A stretch of 64,000 nucleotides of DNA from Elephas maximus indicus (lineage: Eukaryota; Chordata; Mammalia; Proboscidea; Elephantidae): positions 34,236,378 through 34,300,377 of the forward strand of contig NC_064839.1 of NCBI RefSeq assembly GCF_024166365.1. The letters run 5' to 3'. Position 1 is the first letter of the stretch; each line of letters opens with the position of its first letter. This document shows, in pieces, positions 43,720 to 55,876 of this stretch. Position numbers and translations under genes: made by a program. The notes under the pieces are model-generated. The model searched no databases and was not told the DNA's origin. It saw nothing but the letters and a program-made list of their open reading frames with translations.

Positions 43720-46543
43720 GTTGTTAGGTGCCATTGAGTCAGTTCTTACTCATAAGTGACCCTATTTACCACAGAACAAAACAGTGCTTGGTCCTGTGCC
43801 ATCTTCACAATTATTGCTATGTTTGAGTAGCTTGTTGCAGCCACTGTGTCAATCCATCTTGTTGAGAGTCTTCCTCTTTTTTGCTGACCCTCTACGTTAC
43901 CAAACATGATGTCCTTCTCTAGGAGTTGGTCCCTTCTGATAACATGTCCAAAGTATGTGAGATGAAGTCTAGCCATTTTCCCCTCCAAGGTGCACTCTGG
44001 TTGTACTTCTTCCAAGACAGATTTGTTCTTTCTTCTGGTAGTCCACGGTATATTCAATATTCTTCTTCACCAACACCATAATTCAAAGGCATCAATTCTT
44101 CTTCAGTCCTCCTTGTTCACTGTCCAACTTTTACATGTATATGAGCCAAGTGAAAATATCATACTTGGGTCAGGCGCACCTTAGTCCTCAGAGTAACATC
44201 TCTGCTTTTCAATACTTTAAAGAGGTCTTTTGCAGCAGATTTGCCCAATACATTGTTTGACTTCTTTTGACTGCTGCTTCCTTGGGTGTTGACTGTGTAT
44301 CCAAGTAAAATGAAATCCTTGACAATTTCAGTATTTTCTCCGTTTATCAAGATGCTGCTTATTGGTCCAGTTGTGAGGATTTTTGTTTTATGTTGGGGTG
44401 TAATCCATACTGAAGGCTGTGGTCTTTGATCTTCATCAGTAGGTGCTACAAGTCCACTTCGCATTCAGCCAGCAAGATTGTGTCATCTGCATACAGAAGA
44501 TGTGATTCCATCAATCCTGATGCTTCTCAGATTGTTTGCTCAGCATATAATCCAGTTTCTCAGATTATTTGCTCAGCATACAGATTGAATAACTATGGTG
44601 AAAGGATACAACCCTGATGCACACCTTTCCTGATTTTAAACTACTGGGTATCCCCTTGTTATGTTCAAATGAATGCCTCTTGGTCTATGTACAGGTTCTG
44701 CATGAGCACAATTAAGTATTCTGGAATTCCCATTCTTTGCAATGATATCCATAATTTGTTATGATCCACACAGTTGAATGCCTTTGCATAGTCAATAACA
44801 CACAGGTAAAGATCTATTATAGCTTGAATTGTGTCTCCCAAAAATGTGTATCAACTTGGCTAGGTCACGATTCCCAGTCTTGTGTGATTGTCCACCATTT
44901 TGTCATCTGATGTGATTTTTCTACATGTCTTAAATTCTACCTCTATGATGTTAATGAGGCAGGATTAGAGGCAGTTATGTTAATAAAACAGGACTCAGTC
45001 TACAAGATTACAAGATTAGGTTTTATCTAGAATCAATCTCTTTTGAGATATAAAGACAGAAACAAGACGGGGGGACACATCATTACCACCAAGCACTCAT
45101 CCTTTGGAACAGGGGTCCCCTGTGCTGAGAAACTCCTAGACCAGGGGAAGACTGATAACAAGGACCTTCCCCCAGAGACAACAGAGAGAGAAAACATTCC
45201 CTTGAAGCTGGTGCCTGAATTTGGATTTCTAGCTTCCTAAACTGTGAGAGAATAAACTTGTTTGTTAAAGTCATCCACGTACAGTATTTCTGTTACAGCA
45301 TTGCTAGATAACTAAGACAACATCTTTCTGATATTTTCTGCTTTCAGCCAAGATCCATCTGACATCCCCAATGATATCCCTTGTTCCATGTCTTCTTCTG
45401 AATCTGGTTTGAATTTCTGGCAGTTCCCTGTCCGTGTACGGCTGCAGCTGCATTTGAATGATCTTCAGCATAATTTTACTTGTATATGATATTAACAATA
45501 TTGTTTAATAATTTCTGTATTCTGTTCGACCACTTTTCTTTGGAATGGGCACAAATATGTCTCTCTTCCAGTTGGTTGGCCAGGTAGCTATCTTCCAAAT
45601 TTTTCTTGGCATAGATAAGTGAGCACCTCCAGTGCTGCATCCATTTGTTGAAACATCCCAATTGGTATTCTTTCAGTTCCTGGAGCCTTGTTTTTTGCCA
45701 ATGCCTTCAGTGCAGCTTGGACTTCTTCCTTCAATACCATCAGTTCTTGATCGTATGTTACCTCCTGAAATGGTTGAATGTCGACCAATTCTTTTTGGTA
45801 CAGTGACTCTGTATTCCTTCCATCTTCTTTTGATCCTTCCTGCATTGTTCAATATTTGCCCATAGAATCCTTCAAAATTGCAACTTTAGGTTTAAATTTT
45901 TTCTTTGGTTCTTTCAGTTGAAAAGTGTCGAATGTGTTCTTCCCTCTTGGTTTTCTAACTCCAGGTCTCTGCACATTTCATTATAATACTTTACTTCGCC
46001 TTCTCAAGCCACCCTTTGGAATCTCCTGTTCACCTCTTTTACTTCATTATTTCTTCTTTTCACTTTAGCTACTCTAAGTTCAAGAGGAAGTTTCAAAGCC
46101 TCTTCTGACATCAATTTTGGTCTTTTCTTTCTTTCCTACCTTTTTAATGATCTTTTGCTTTCTTCATGTATGATGTCCTTGATGTAATCCCACAACTCAT
46201 CTAGTCTTCTGTCATTAGTGTTCAATCGGTCAAATCAGTTATTAAGATGGTTTCCAAATTCAGGTGGGATATACTCATGGTCATATTTTGATTCTCGTGG
46301 ACTTGTTTTAATTTTCTTTAGCTTCAACTTGAACTTGCATATGAGCAATTGAAGGTCTGTTTTGCAGTAGGCCCCTGGCCTTGTTCTTGACTGATGATAT
46401 TGAATTTTTCCATCATTGCTTTACACAGAGATAGTCAATTTGATTCCTGTGTTTTACATCCAATGAAGTCCACCTTCAAAGTCACCATTTATGTTGTTGC
46501 AAAAAGGCATTTGCAATTAATAAGTTGTTGGTCTTGCAATTTT
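43720..46543 (-). mobile_element. RTE LINE, 5'-truncated, split by a solo LTR
   Basis: The 3' tail is at the left ('tgttgttaggtgccattgag'). The reverse-transcriptase region follows in reverse to 44814, and after the LTR (44815-45319) the element continues to about 46543, inside the endonuclease region. Frame is broken throughout. Confidence 0.92.
44815..45319 (+). mobile_element. Solo LTR, ERVL-MaLR-like, nested in the RTE
   Basis: About 505 bp starting 'tattatagcttgaattgtgt' and ending 'gctagataactaagaca', with an AATAAA near 45252. The end text 'actgtgagagaataaacttg' is shared with MaLR-type LTRs. RTE sequence is continuous on both sides with a 5-6 bp duplicated site (aagatc / aacatc). No internal retroviral sequence remains. 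It is a fossil younger than its host RTE copy. Confidence 0.75.
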
Positions 46544-46652
46544 TGTAACTGTGGCCAGTTATCAGGAGAGAAAATAACCGGAAGGGCGAAATGGGGAGAA
46601 AGGCTGAACGAAGGGCAAGAAGGGGAAGAAAGGGGGAGCTGCAATAAAGGGC

Positions 46653-46813
46653 TAAACCAAAAACCAGTTCCTGTAGAGTCGAACTCATAGCGACCCTATA
46701 GGACAGAGTAGAACTGCTCCATAGAGTTTCCAAGGAACACTTGGTGGATTCAAACTGCCAATCTTTCAATTAGCAGCGGTAGCTTTTAACCACTATGTCA
46801 CTAGGATTTCCTA
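46653..46813 (-). mobile_element. AfroSINE, minus orientation, shortened
   Basis: Same short subtype as at 5000-5167: tail complement at the left, head complement 'aggaaatcctagtgacatag' at the right, middle section absent. Confidence 0.88.
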
Positions 46814-47097
46814 GGAATGGCTAGTTTACAGGTAATTTCCCTCTCTGGTTTTCCACAGCCACTCTGGCCCTTTAAACATTTTCCCCATAAAAGTCGAGGG
46901 AGGGGATGGTGTCTTGTTACAATACAAATCCTGTCTACACTGCCGCTTAAACGCCTTCAATAGCTCCCAGTCACTTGCAAAATAAAATCCTAAAAGCTTT
47001 AATTTGGCCCAGTTTGACATGTTTCTGTGTTTCTGCTACCCTGGCCGCCCTCTTCCAGGCTTTAAGGCCGGAGCTGAGCTCTTTCCTGCCTTAGGGT

Positions 47098-47123
47098 GTT
47101 TTTTTTTTTTTTTTTTTTTTTTT
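47098..47123. repeat. Poly(T) tract
   Basis: About 24 consecutive T. No LINE or SINE body is attached on the left or right that I can recognise. Confidence 0.9.
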
Positions 47124-47499
47124 GCAGGCTGGTTCCCCGGCCCAGAACAGATTAACCTCTCTCCTCCTTCCCAAGGTTTTTATCGTCCTTTCTTCCAAGA
47201 CCAATCTGACCCAATATAAACTTGGTCTCCGCCCCCATCTTCTCTGTTCTGCTCAATTCCTTTGGAGTGCTTATTTCTGTGATTAGACATCTTTTCGGGT
47301 GCATTCACATCTATTATCTGAAAGACAGGCCCCCACCCTTCTAGGTAGTCAGGGTCCAGAAAGAAGGGGCCTGGTAGGTATGGACCCCCGCAGGGTCCCC
47401 AACTCCTTGCACGATGCCCAGCACACAGTAGGCGCCTATTTGGTTACTTTATATCAGTAAGTCAATCAATGCAGGCAACGGCTGAGTGGGGACAGTCAC

Positions 47500-48247
47500 A
47501 ACGCAGGAAAAGGGGCTCCTGAGGGTCTTTGGGAGCGCCGAAACCCGAGTCCCGACTTCAGGAAGACCCCCGGCCCAGGGCCGGGCGAGATTGGAGGACC
47601 GCCGGGGGCTGGCAGCGCAGCGTCGCCCGAGTCCTGGTCAGCGACACCCAGACCTCTCCATTAGGCGGCGCTCAGGCCGCGGCCGCCGAGCTCAGTGCGA
47701 AGCACCACGGGACTTGTAGTTTCCATGAGTAGATGCCTATAGCGCTTGCGCATTGATGAAGAGGCCTCAAATCAGGACTCTGGGTCTTTGTAAAGGGCAG
47801 TCCAGGCAACAGCGTTCCAGCGATATACGCCTCTTTCGTCTGCAGCGGTCAAGCCGAGTGAGGGACAGAATCTGCTCTGCGGGGGTCATTACGATGCCTT
47901 GGAATGCGGCCGGAATAAGCGCGCCCCTGCTCCGGAAGTGAGCATCTTCTGGCGCGGTGCATTGTGGGGGGCGTAGTCCTCCTTCCCAGGCGGTCCTTCG
48001 CGGCGTCTCCGGGGCCGACTCCGGAGCGCAGGCGGCCGGGCGGGCGGCGCTTTGCTGCACGGGCCGGCGGGAATCATATTCTGGGCGCAGGACGCCGGGC
48101 CAGGCCGGCTGCGCCGGGCGGCAGTAGTGGGAAGCCACCCGAGGCCTCGCGCAGCGCCGCCCGTCGAGGGGCGGGCGGCGGCGGACCCGCCAGGCCGTCG
48201 AAGGGCGCAGGAGGCCGGTGGGCCAGGTCAGGCCGCGCAGCGCAGCC
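47500..48247 (+). promoter_or_regulatory. THAP11: THAP11 CpG-island promoter and 5' UTR
   Basis: A dense CpG region with no TATA box. The complement of 47959-47977 reads actacgccccccacaatgc, close to the ZNF143/THAP11 element; 47709-47721 carries a second partial core (complement aactacaagtccc). An NRF1-like GCGCTTGCGCAT lies near 47742. THAP11 may thus bind upstream of its own gene. Confidence 0.65.
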
Positions 48248-48555
48248 ATGCCTGGCTTTACGTGCTGCGTGCCGGGCTGTTACAACAACTCGCATCGGGA
48301 CAAGGCTCTGCATTTCTACACGTTCCCCAAGGACGCTGAGCTGCGGCGACTGTGGCTCAAGAACGTGTCCCGCGCTGGCGTCAGTGGGTGCTTCTCCACT
48401 TTCCAGCCCACCACGGGCCATCGTCTCTGCAGCGTCCACTTCCAGGGCGGCCGCAAGACCTACACGGTGCGTGTCCCCACCATCTTCCCGCTGCGCGGCG
48501 TCAATGAGCGCAAAGTAGCGCGCAGACCCGCGGGGGCCGCGGCTGCCCGCCGTAG

Positions 48556-48599
<44 letters not shown>

Positions 48600-49147
48600 C
48601 GTCGCCGTCGGCCTCCACTGCCCAGACTGCCCAGCTGCAGCCGAACCTGGTGTCTGCCTCGGCGGCCGTGCTCCTCACTCTTCAGGCCGCTGTGGACAGT
48701 AGCCAAGCTCCGGGATCCGTACCCCCGGCACCTACCGTTCCCACCGGAGAAGATGTGAAGCCCATCGACCTGACGGTACAAGTGGAGTTCGCAGCTGCAG
48801 AGGGCGCCGCAGCCGCAGCAGCCGCGTCAGAGCTGGAGGCTGCTACCGCAGGGCTGGAGGCCGCTGAATGCCCTATGGGTCCCCAGTTGGTGGTAGTGGG
48901 GGAAGAGGGCTTCCCTGATACCGGCTCCGACCACTCGTACTCGTTGTCTTCAGGCACCACGGAAGAGGAGCTCCTGCGCAAGCTGAATGAGCAACGGGAC
49001 ATCCTGGCGCTGATGGAGGTGAAGATGAAGGAGATGAAGGGCAGTATTCGCCATCTGCGTCTCACCGAGGCCAAGCTGCGTGAAGAGCTCCGTGAGAAGG
49101 ATCGGCTGCTGGCCATGGCTGTCATCCGCAAGAAGCATGGAATGTGA
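48248..49147 (+). CDS. THAP11: THAP11 (Ronin), single-exon gene
   Basis: A sequence-specific transcription factor that works with HCF-1 to drive growth and metabolic genes. 299 aa, starting MPGFTCCVPGCYNNS. The THAP zinc finger (C2CH: Cys6, Cys11, Cys61, His64) ends with a VPTIFP box at 76-81. Next come a basic RRR and a run of 14 Gln (104-117), an Ala-rich stretch at about 182-193, the HCF-1 binding motif DHSY at 228-231 and a C-terminal coiled coil at about 239-287. The in-frame ATG 30 bases upstream (48218) is rejected because the family starts at MPGF. Human is about 314 aa, the difference being mainly a longer glutamine run. There are no introns, which is normal for this gene. Confidence 0.98.
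48557..48598 (+). repeat. THAP11: THAP11 CAG/CAA repeat (14 Gln)
   Basis: Seven CAG, two CAA, five CAG. In human the run is about twice as long, and large expansions cause a spinocerebellar ataxia (SCA51). Confidence 0.97.
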
Positions 49148-49850
49148 ATGGGTCCCCGTGTGGCCTATGGGACTCCTGGGCCTTTGCCAGCCCAGGGGGA
49201 CTTAAGGCTGCTGTTGAACTCCCCCATACTCTGGGGTACTGGTTGACAATAATGGGACTTAGGGCAGCTGGACTCTTGCTGGTGATCTGGCACCTTTACT
49301 TGTTTCCTCCTGAAGCAGGGGTCTGGGGCCTCAGAGTCTGTACTGGTGACACCAACAATTATGACTTGGTCTTCCCCCAGTTTACATTGTGGATTCTGGT
49401 TAAGCAGAGGCTTCAGAACCATTGAACTTGAAACTTAACCCCTAGGGATGCAGGTGGATTGCCCAGGGACTGTGGGCTTGAGAAGACAATACTTTGAGGT
49501 TGGCCAGCAATCAGAGACAACTCTTCTGTGTGTAGTGATAAGAGATCCAAGTTACATCAGTTCTCCTCCTTTTCATGCTTTTCTTTCCCAGGTGCAGCCT
49601 GTGATTTGGGTGGGGACTGGCAAATTTGTGCCTCTCTGACTCCTAAGGCTTCCCTCCCAGGAGGTGGTCTATGAGGGGATCAGGGTGACCTGCTTGCCAG
49701 ATCAGGGAGATCCAGCTTGCCAGGGACTTAGGTTTATCCTGTTATGTTTGCTACTGGTTACAAATTCTATTTTCTGTACAATTAGTCAGACTAAAGTTTT
49801 CACTGTGTTTGTTTGGCAAAACGAATTAAACAGAAAGTAAGGTTTTTATT
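49148..49850 (+). other. THAP11: THAP11 3' UTR
   Basis: Non-coding text from the stop codon to a likely poly(A) signal ATTAAA at 49825-49830. The length fits a ~1.9-kb mRNA. No repeat was recognised. Confidence 0.6.
49825..49830 (+). terminator. THAP11: THAP11 poly(A) signal (ATTAAA)
   Basis: ATTAAA is followed by a T/G-rich stretch ('gtttttatttgggtttgtgg'). Confidence 0.55.
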
Positions 49851-51600
49851 TGGGTTTGTGGTTTTATTTTTATAAAGACTCAGTAAGTGTCTCTGAACCA
49901 TAGTGAAATAGGCCTCAGCCTTAGGTCTGAAGGATCAGGCTGATCCTGAGAGTGGAGACGTTTCAGTGATCAGGCTTCTCCATAAAGGGGCCCTAAGCAT
50001 AGAAACCCTGGCCCTCATAAGGTCTTCAGAGTTTCTGGCCAAGATCATCCTAATGAGCCTGGAAACTGCACCAAATGGTCCTGGTTTGTTCATAGGTTAT
50101 CTGTGTCTTTTCAACAATGGCGAAGGAACTAAGGGGAATTGTGACAGCCCACTTTTCTAAGGGTTTTGAATTCCCTCTTGAATTCTCAGCCTGGGTTGGA
50201 TTTTGCTCACCACTACATCCTCCTATGCCTAGCACTGTTTGTCACTCACAGGCATGCAGTTACTTAATTCAATGAAGACCACAGCTAGAGCCAGCCATGC
50301 TCTTAGAGGCACAAGGAGTCTTGTACCGATAACTTTTGGCCTTGGTACAGCTTCAGTGTGGAGGAACTGGATCCATAGAGGGCATTAAAGAGTTGGGATT
50401 TGTGTTCCTTTGACTCATTGTCTTGGCTGCTGCCTTTCTTTAGATTGGGTATTGGTGGAGACGGGGTGACTAATATGTACAGCTCCAAATAATTTAGCTG
50501 AAAGCTAATGGGGAGTGGGAAATGCCTTTAAAGCTTGCCCTGTTTACTATGGGTGTTGGGGCACAAACGGACACTTTTTAGAGCTTCATAAAAGATGACT
50601 CTTCTATGATAGTTAGGGCCAAAGCCACCTGCCTGGGAACTTGCTCTGTGGCTACAAGCCTCAGCTTAAAACACTTCTTTAGTCTGTCCCCCTCCTGGCA
50701 TCTTGGCACTGAGTTGGGAAACAAGTCTCTAATAGGAATGGGGGTGGGGATACGTTGTTCAGGGGCCTGGTTGGGGGAGTGGCTGGATCTCTGCCTAGGG
50801 TTAACACTGTCTGGTCACAAGGTGGTGGGAGAAGGGCAACGACCTTTCAGGCCAGCTGGAAAGCCCTTTGTGAGCAGTTACTAGATCAGTCCGTCACATG
50901 TGAGAGCAAAGTGGGGACTTACCTTCACTAGGACTGAGGGTTTGTGTCTCCTTTAGCTCCTGCTTGTGGAAGGGTCTTTTGCTATTTCTGCTTAGGCTCT
51001 CTTGAACTTCAGCAGCACTCCTAGAACAGGGTAAGGGCCAGGTTCTGGCCCGGACCCTCCCTGATGTCTGGATATTACATGTACACAACCCATCTAGTGT
51101 GTTAGCTTCATGCAGGAGCAGAACAGCTCACAGAGCAAGGAAGATACACCACAAGCAGAGTAATGCAGAGTTCTTCCTGGCTGGGTGATAATAAAAGCAT
51201 CTAGTCAAGTAAAACTGGTACAGACCTTGGATTATTAAAGGAAACCTGGGCCTGGTCTTACCAGCCATGGAGGGGGCGGTGACAAGGCCAAAACCCTTCT
51301 GGAAGAACAGAACTACGGAGATCTCTGTGGCCATGTGGGAAGGCAAGGCTTGGAGCTGCCTGGAGAAGCCTTGTTATCATTCTCTTTACCTGCGCTCCCC
51401 TGGGTTAGCCCGGGCCTATGGATAGGCCTCATTCCACACTTTTGCGTTGCCAAGGAAACGATGAACTGGGCTTCCTTAAAAGGGCAACGGGTGGGCGGGG
51501 CATTATTTACAATTCGGTCACTCAAATTCTGGGGAACTTTAGGTGAGTCAGTTATCTATCTTTCCTCATTAATAAAAATTAAACTTGGCTGCTCCGCCTG
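49851..51600. other. Intergenic region between THAP11 and NUTF2
   Basis: I see no gene, RNA or young repeat here. It appears unique, with moderate GC. Confidence 0.6.
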
Positions 51601-51649
51601 CTGCAAAAAACCTTAAAACAATGTTTTGGAGACGGAAGTGTACAGTGTG

Positions 51650-52214
51650 ACAGCAGGAGGCGGCTGCAAGTAACACCTGAAGCGTCTTTCTAGCCGACCC
51701 CCACCACAGGAACATTGGAGTGTCCAGCCCGGATAGCTTCGCCCGCCGAAAACCAGCTTTGGGTCCAGCTGGCCCCAGGACAGGGCGCGGAATACTGAGA
51801 CAGCAGAAGCTGTGGGTCCCGCCCCGATCGGCTGAGGCCGCACGGCGAACACCCGGCGAGCCCCAAAGGGGCGGGGGGGGAGGTTCGCGAGCGGAAACAG
51901 CCCAGGGGCCCAGGGAGGGGCAGCTGGGCCAGGCTGGGCTCGCATGGAGGCGGAGCTAACCTCCATCGGCAGCGCAGCCTGGGCGGGGCCGGGCAGGCTG
52001 GGACCGGGCGACAACTCAGCCCTGATCCGAGCCAGGCGCCAACCTCCGGTGTTCCAGAGGCTTCCGCTAGACCACAATTCTCAGGGGCTCGCCCCGGCAG
52101 CCACCTTTCCCGGCTTAGCCTCACCTCCCGCGCTGCAGACCGTCTGTGGGCCACGGCGCGTAGCACGCCGGGAACTGTAGTTTTCTCGTGGCGCACCTAT
52201 ACCAAAAAGGAGTG
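51650..52214 (+). promoter_or_regulatory. NUTF2: NUTF2 CpG-island promoter
   Basis: A CpG-dense region. The complement of 52163-52181 reads actacagttcccggcgtgc, a strong match to the ZNF143/THAP11 element. A further match begins at 52222 (actgtgtctcccagagtgc), in the likely 5' UTR, and a weaker one lies near 52071. Long open frames on both strands here are products of GC richness. Confidence 0.65.
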
Positions 52215-52340
52215 CGACGGGACTGTGTCTCCCAGAGTGCTGCGGGGCGGGCGAGGGAAGGCAAGGGGGAAGGGACAGTCGGTCGCAGACCGCGCTGGGG
52301 TGCCGCCGCCGCTGCCGCCGCCATCGTGCCAGCCCTTCGG
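52215..52340 (+). other. NUTF2: NUTF2 non-coding exon 1 (probable)
   Basis: NUTF2 (NTF2) carries RanGDP back into the nucleus. No coding exon (MGDKPIWEQIG) is in the window. The assignment rests on gene order after THAP11, the CpG island and a strong splice donor agcccttcgg|gtgagtgtcg at 52341. The 5' end is approximate. Confidence 0.7.
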
Positions 52341-53106
52341 GTGAGTGTCGGGTCCAAAGCGCCGGGGCCGGGGCTGGGCCGCAGGAGCCGCGCTCCGGGC
52401 CGTCCGGAGCTTCCGCTGCGAGTCGCCGGCGGCCCCTCCCCTCCCCCCCGGCGGCCCGAAACCGCGCGGGGTCGGGGCCATGTGTCGCGTGCGGCTCCGC
52501 CTCCCGCCGGTCCTCTGAGGCGGTGGCCGGGAGGAACGCAGGGAGAACCCACCAGGCGCCCATCGGGGCAGTCCCGCGCCTGCTGCGCAGATGCACCGAT
52601 CTGCACCCTGGCCAGGCCTTTTTCTCTGGTCCGGACCACCCGGATGGGGCTCTCCGGGCCCCGCCCCGTTTAGCCTGGCCCAGCCTGCCCAATTCCCGCA
52701 AGCTCTGCAGGCAGACTAGCGGGCCGACCCTGGCCCTGCTTTTTGCCACTCGCCTGCTAAGGATCCGGAGATGGGCAGCGCTACCCGGCTCGCTCCGGAG
52801 TCAGCATGGGTAAGGGCGTTAGCCTGCCGCTGCCTGGGCTTAGGACCCTCACCTGGTGCTCGACCGTAGCCTGGCTACGGTGTAGGTGAACGTTCCCCTG
52901 CCTGTCTGCCATCCGGGAGTGCACGAAACCCGCTGGCCTCTCCTTGGAACCCACGCCGTAGGTCTTCTTGCGTGGAGGGTAGAGTCTGGAAATCTGGGAT
53001 CGCACGGGGTCCCATGTGGGACTTTACCCCCAGCCAGCTGTGGAAGATCTGGGCCCGATGCTGTTGAGGGGTGCAGCGGCGCCGGCCGATAGGCCCAGCA
53101 CCCGCC

Positions 53107-53127
53107 TTTTTTTTTTTTTTTTTTTTA
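53107..53127. repeat. Poly(T) tract
   Basis: About 20 consecutive T near the start of NUTF2 intron 1, with no attached element recognised. Confidence 0.9.
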
Positions 53128-55678
53128 TCAGTAACCAGGCCCCAGCTGTGGGTGGATTGGCCGGCCGTATTAGTGGAAGAAGAGAGGAAGGAGCCGTTGT
53201 TAGTGGAAGAAAGGAAGAAGGTAGCCAAGGAGGTGAGAGTAGATGTGTGAGTCTCCAAGGCATATTAGACGTCTCAGGCACATATGCATCGCCCCAAGTC
53301 TGCATGGAACTTCTCACGGGAGGATGATTGTCCATAAGAATGGGAGTGTTAAGGTGGGATTTAATGGAGGGCAAAGTAGAATCCAGGGCTGAGGTCAGTC
53401 AGCCCCATGTGAAGGAAGAGGGACCTTGCACTTGGGGCACATTTGAACTGTAGGGCTTATATTCAGAATCTGTGGGGCACTTCTGAAGCCTGGCAGAAGT
53501 AGGGCTGGAGAAGCTGCAGAGTCTGGGGTCCCCTTGCTTGCTCAGTTCCCGATGACTGGAGTTGCCTATGAACCTTGGGAAATTGTCCTTAGTGATAGCT
53601 CCAGGGACCCCATTGAGTTTTGAGAGAAGGAGTGTATTTGACCTGAGAGTGCTCTTTGGCAGGTTCTGTAAAGGTACTTCTGACTGAGTGATGATAAATT
53701 CAGGGACCAGTCCAGAGACGATAGTAGGACTTGGGGAAGAGGTAGCTTGTCAAGCCTTGATTCCTCTGACCCACTGCAGCTTCAAAGCCATAGTTCTTGC
53801 AAACCTGGCCTCAGCAGCAAGCAGGATGCCAGGTCTCTTAGGAGGGCTGAGTTGGACCCATAAAGCAGATTGCTGCTGCCCCTGGCCTGCTTCTTTTTCT
53901 CGTTATGTCTCTCTCTCTCTATTACTCTTCAGCATAACCAGGTGACATTTCTTTTGGTCATTTGGTTCTCGCCTTGGAAGTTTTCCTGCAGTTGAATTGC
54001 TCTGCCTAGTCATTCTCCCTGGTCAAGGAGAGCAGGCAAAGATGCTGCACAGAACTCCTCACTAGGGCCTGCCTTTCCCTAAACTCAGTTTTCCTATTTT
54101 GTATCCTGACCCATGAATACATGGAAATCAGGTTTATCCAGCAAGCTTATGAAAGCCCTGGTTTGCCAGTGTGGGTGGGCAACAAGGCACACATAGGGTC
54201 AATGAGGTAGAGTCTCTTAGTGCTGGAAGCAGTTGTTTCAAGATCCTCTCTAGATTGTCTAGATTAGTTCTTTCTAGGGCACAGGTTTCAGGTCAGCTAG
54301 ATTTATGGCTGTGGCTGAGTTCACACATTCCAAGGCCCTGGGTGACTTGAAGAAATTATATCTTTTCTTCAGGGTGAAAAGATACGCCAAGGTTACCCAG
54401 GAATAGGAGGAATTCAGGTTCCTTCTCATTCCAATCCTCTAGAAGTTTCTGTATCTTCTCTGTCTGGGGTTATCTTGCCATTGCTTGGCATTCTGACTCC
54501 CAGAAGTTCTTGACCTTCCTGGAACTTGGTACACCATCTGGATCTCAGAGATAAGAGGAGAACCTTGAGTTCTCCAGGATCTGTCTATGGCCCGTATTCA
54601 TGCAGGGCTGATTTGGGAAGTGGGGCCTGGTGTGGGGCAGTTGGGATATGGCTGCACAAGTATGAGGACAAGGTGTCACGATGCCTGGGTTCTCAGCTGG
54701 CTCAAAACTAGGTCTCTTAGTGACTTCAAGCCCACATCTCCTCTCCAAGCCACATCTACTGTCTTTGCAGTTGGTGAATTGGGTTGGGATGAATGATTTA
54801 AGAGAGACCCAGAATTCTCAAATTTTGGAATTGGAAAGCACCTTATATAAAAAATTCTAGAATTCCATTAGTGAGGCATTGAAACTCTATTTTCCTTCTT
54901 TCTTACCAATGATCTGTTTTATTCAGCAGCTGTTTTTTGGGCTGTCTCTGTGTGTCAGGCTCTGGGATGAGGCTGGAGGTAGAAAAATGAATTCTGCCCT
55001 TTTCTGGTGCTAGGAGAAGGAGGTCACAGTATAGTGGGTAGACAGGAGTGACGTTGGTATTAGGTGGGTGCTCAAGACTAAGTCGAAGGAACCTACAGGA
55101 GCTCTTAGCTCTGCCAAGAACAGGAGACTTGAATGATTGGAGTACCAAAGAGGAAAGGCTGTTAGAGGGCCCACTTTCCTCTCCAGTGCCTGGCAGTAAC
55201 CTCAGAGTGGTATACCTCCAGTGTGGGCCCAGGAGGGTCTGGGGTCCCTTGAGCAAGGCTGTCACCACTCCAAATTGCTCTAACTTGAGTCTAGCCACTG
55301 CCTTCCCCAGGGATCTTTGCTGGATGTGCTCACAGTGGTGGGAATCTCACCAGCATTTCTTTGTGGCCTTCCAGTGCCCTGACTGGAGACTGGGTTTGTG
55401 GCTTTTGCTCTTTTCGCTGAGATTCTTTCATAGTCACGTTTATTCAAGTGCTGAGTAGCCGCTTCAGAAGTGGTACCCATCAGGGTGTCTTCCCAGGGTG
55501 AGAGACAGAGGAACCCTTCCCAGAGGTGGAAGGTCCAACAAACCTGGCCAAGGGGGCTCCTTGGGTGTCCCTTCGACAGATGGCCCTGACCTGGGGGGTT
55601 AGGTAGGGACAGGAGCCAGCAGGGGCATCAGAAATGCTGATAATCCTGGTATTAGAGTCCAGTTCAGCTCATCCAAGC

Positions 55679-55876
55679 AGCCTTGGTTGCACAGTGGTTA
55701 AGCACTTGGCTCCTAACTGAAAGGTTGGTGGTTCAAACTCACCAGCCGCTTATGGGAGAAAGATGTGGCATTTTGCTTCCATAAAGATGTACAGCCTTGG
55801 AAACCCTGTGGGGCAGTTCTTTGTCCTATAGAGCCACTATGAGTTGGAATCAGCTTGACAGCAGTGGATTTGATTT
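55679..55876 (+). mobile_element. AfroSINE, plus orientation
   Basis: Head 'cagccttggttgcacagtgg', 'gttggtggttcaaactcacc' and end 'gacagcagtggatttgattt'. Confidence 0.9.

Larger units (their letters stand above)
41721..47500. other. Intergenic region between CENPT and THAP11
   Basis: No gene was recognised. It contains a MIR-like stretch broken by a short SINE tail (41.74-41.94 kb), a tiny L1 insert (42.2 kb), L2-like text (42.75-43.02 and 46.93-47.06 kb), an RTE LINE split by a solo LTR (43.7-46.5 kb), an AfroSINE (46.7 kb) and a poly(T) tract (47.1 kb). Confidence 0.8.

Noticed and set aside
48074-48781. A 235-codon open frame on the minus strand across THAP11
   Set aside because: It is antisense to a certain gene, very GC-rich, and owes its length to the CAG/CTG repeat and Ala/Leu-rich shadow; no domain is visible.
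51613-52749. Long overlapping open frames on both strands in the CpG island before NUTF2
   Set aside because: Stop codons are rare in such GC-rich DNA; the frames are Pro/Gly/Arg-rich and overlap each other, without recognisable domains.
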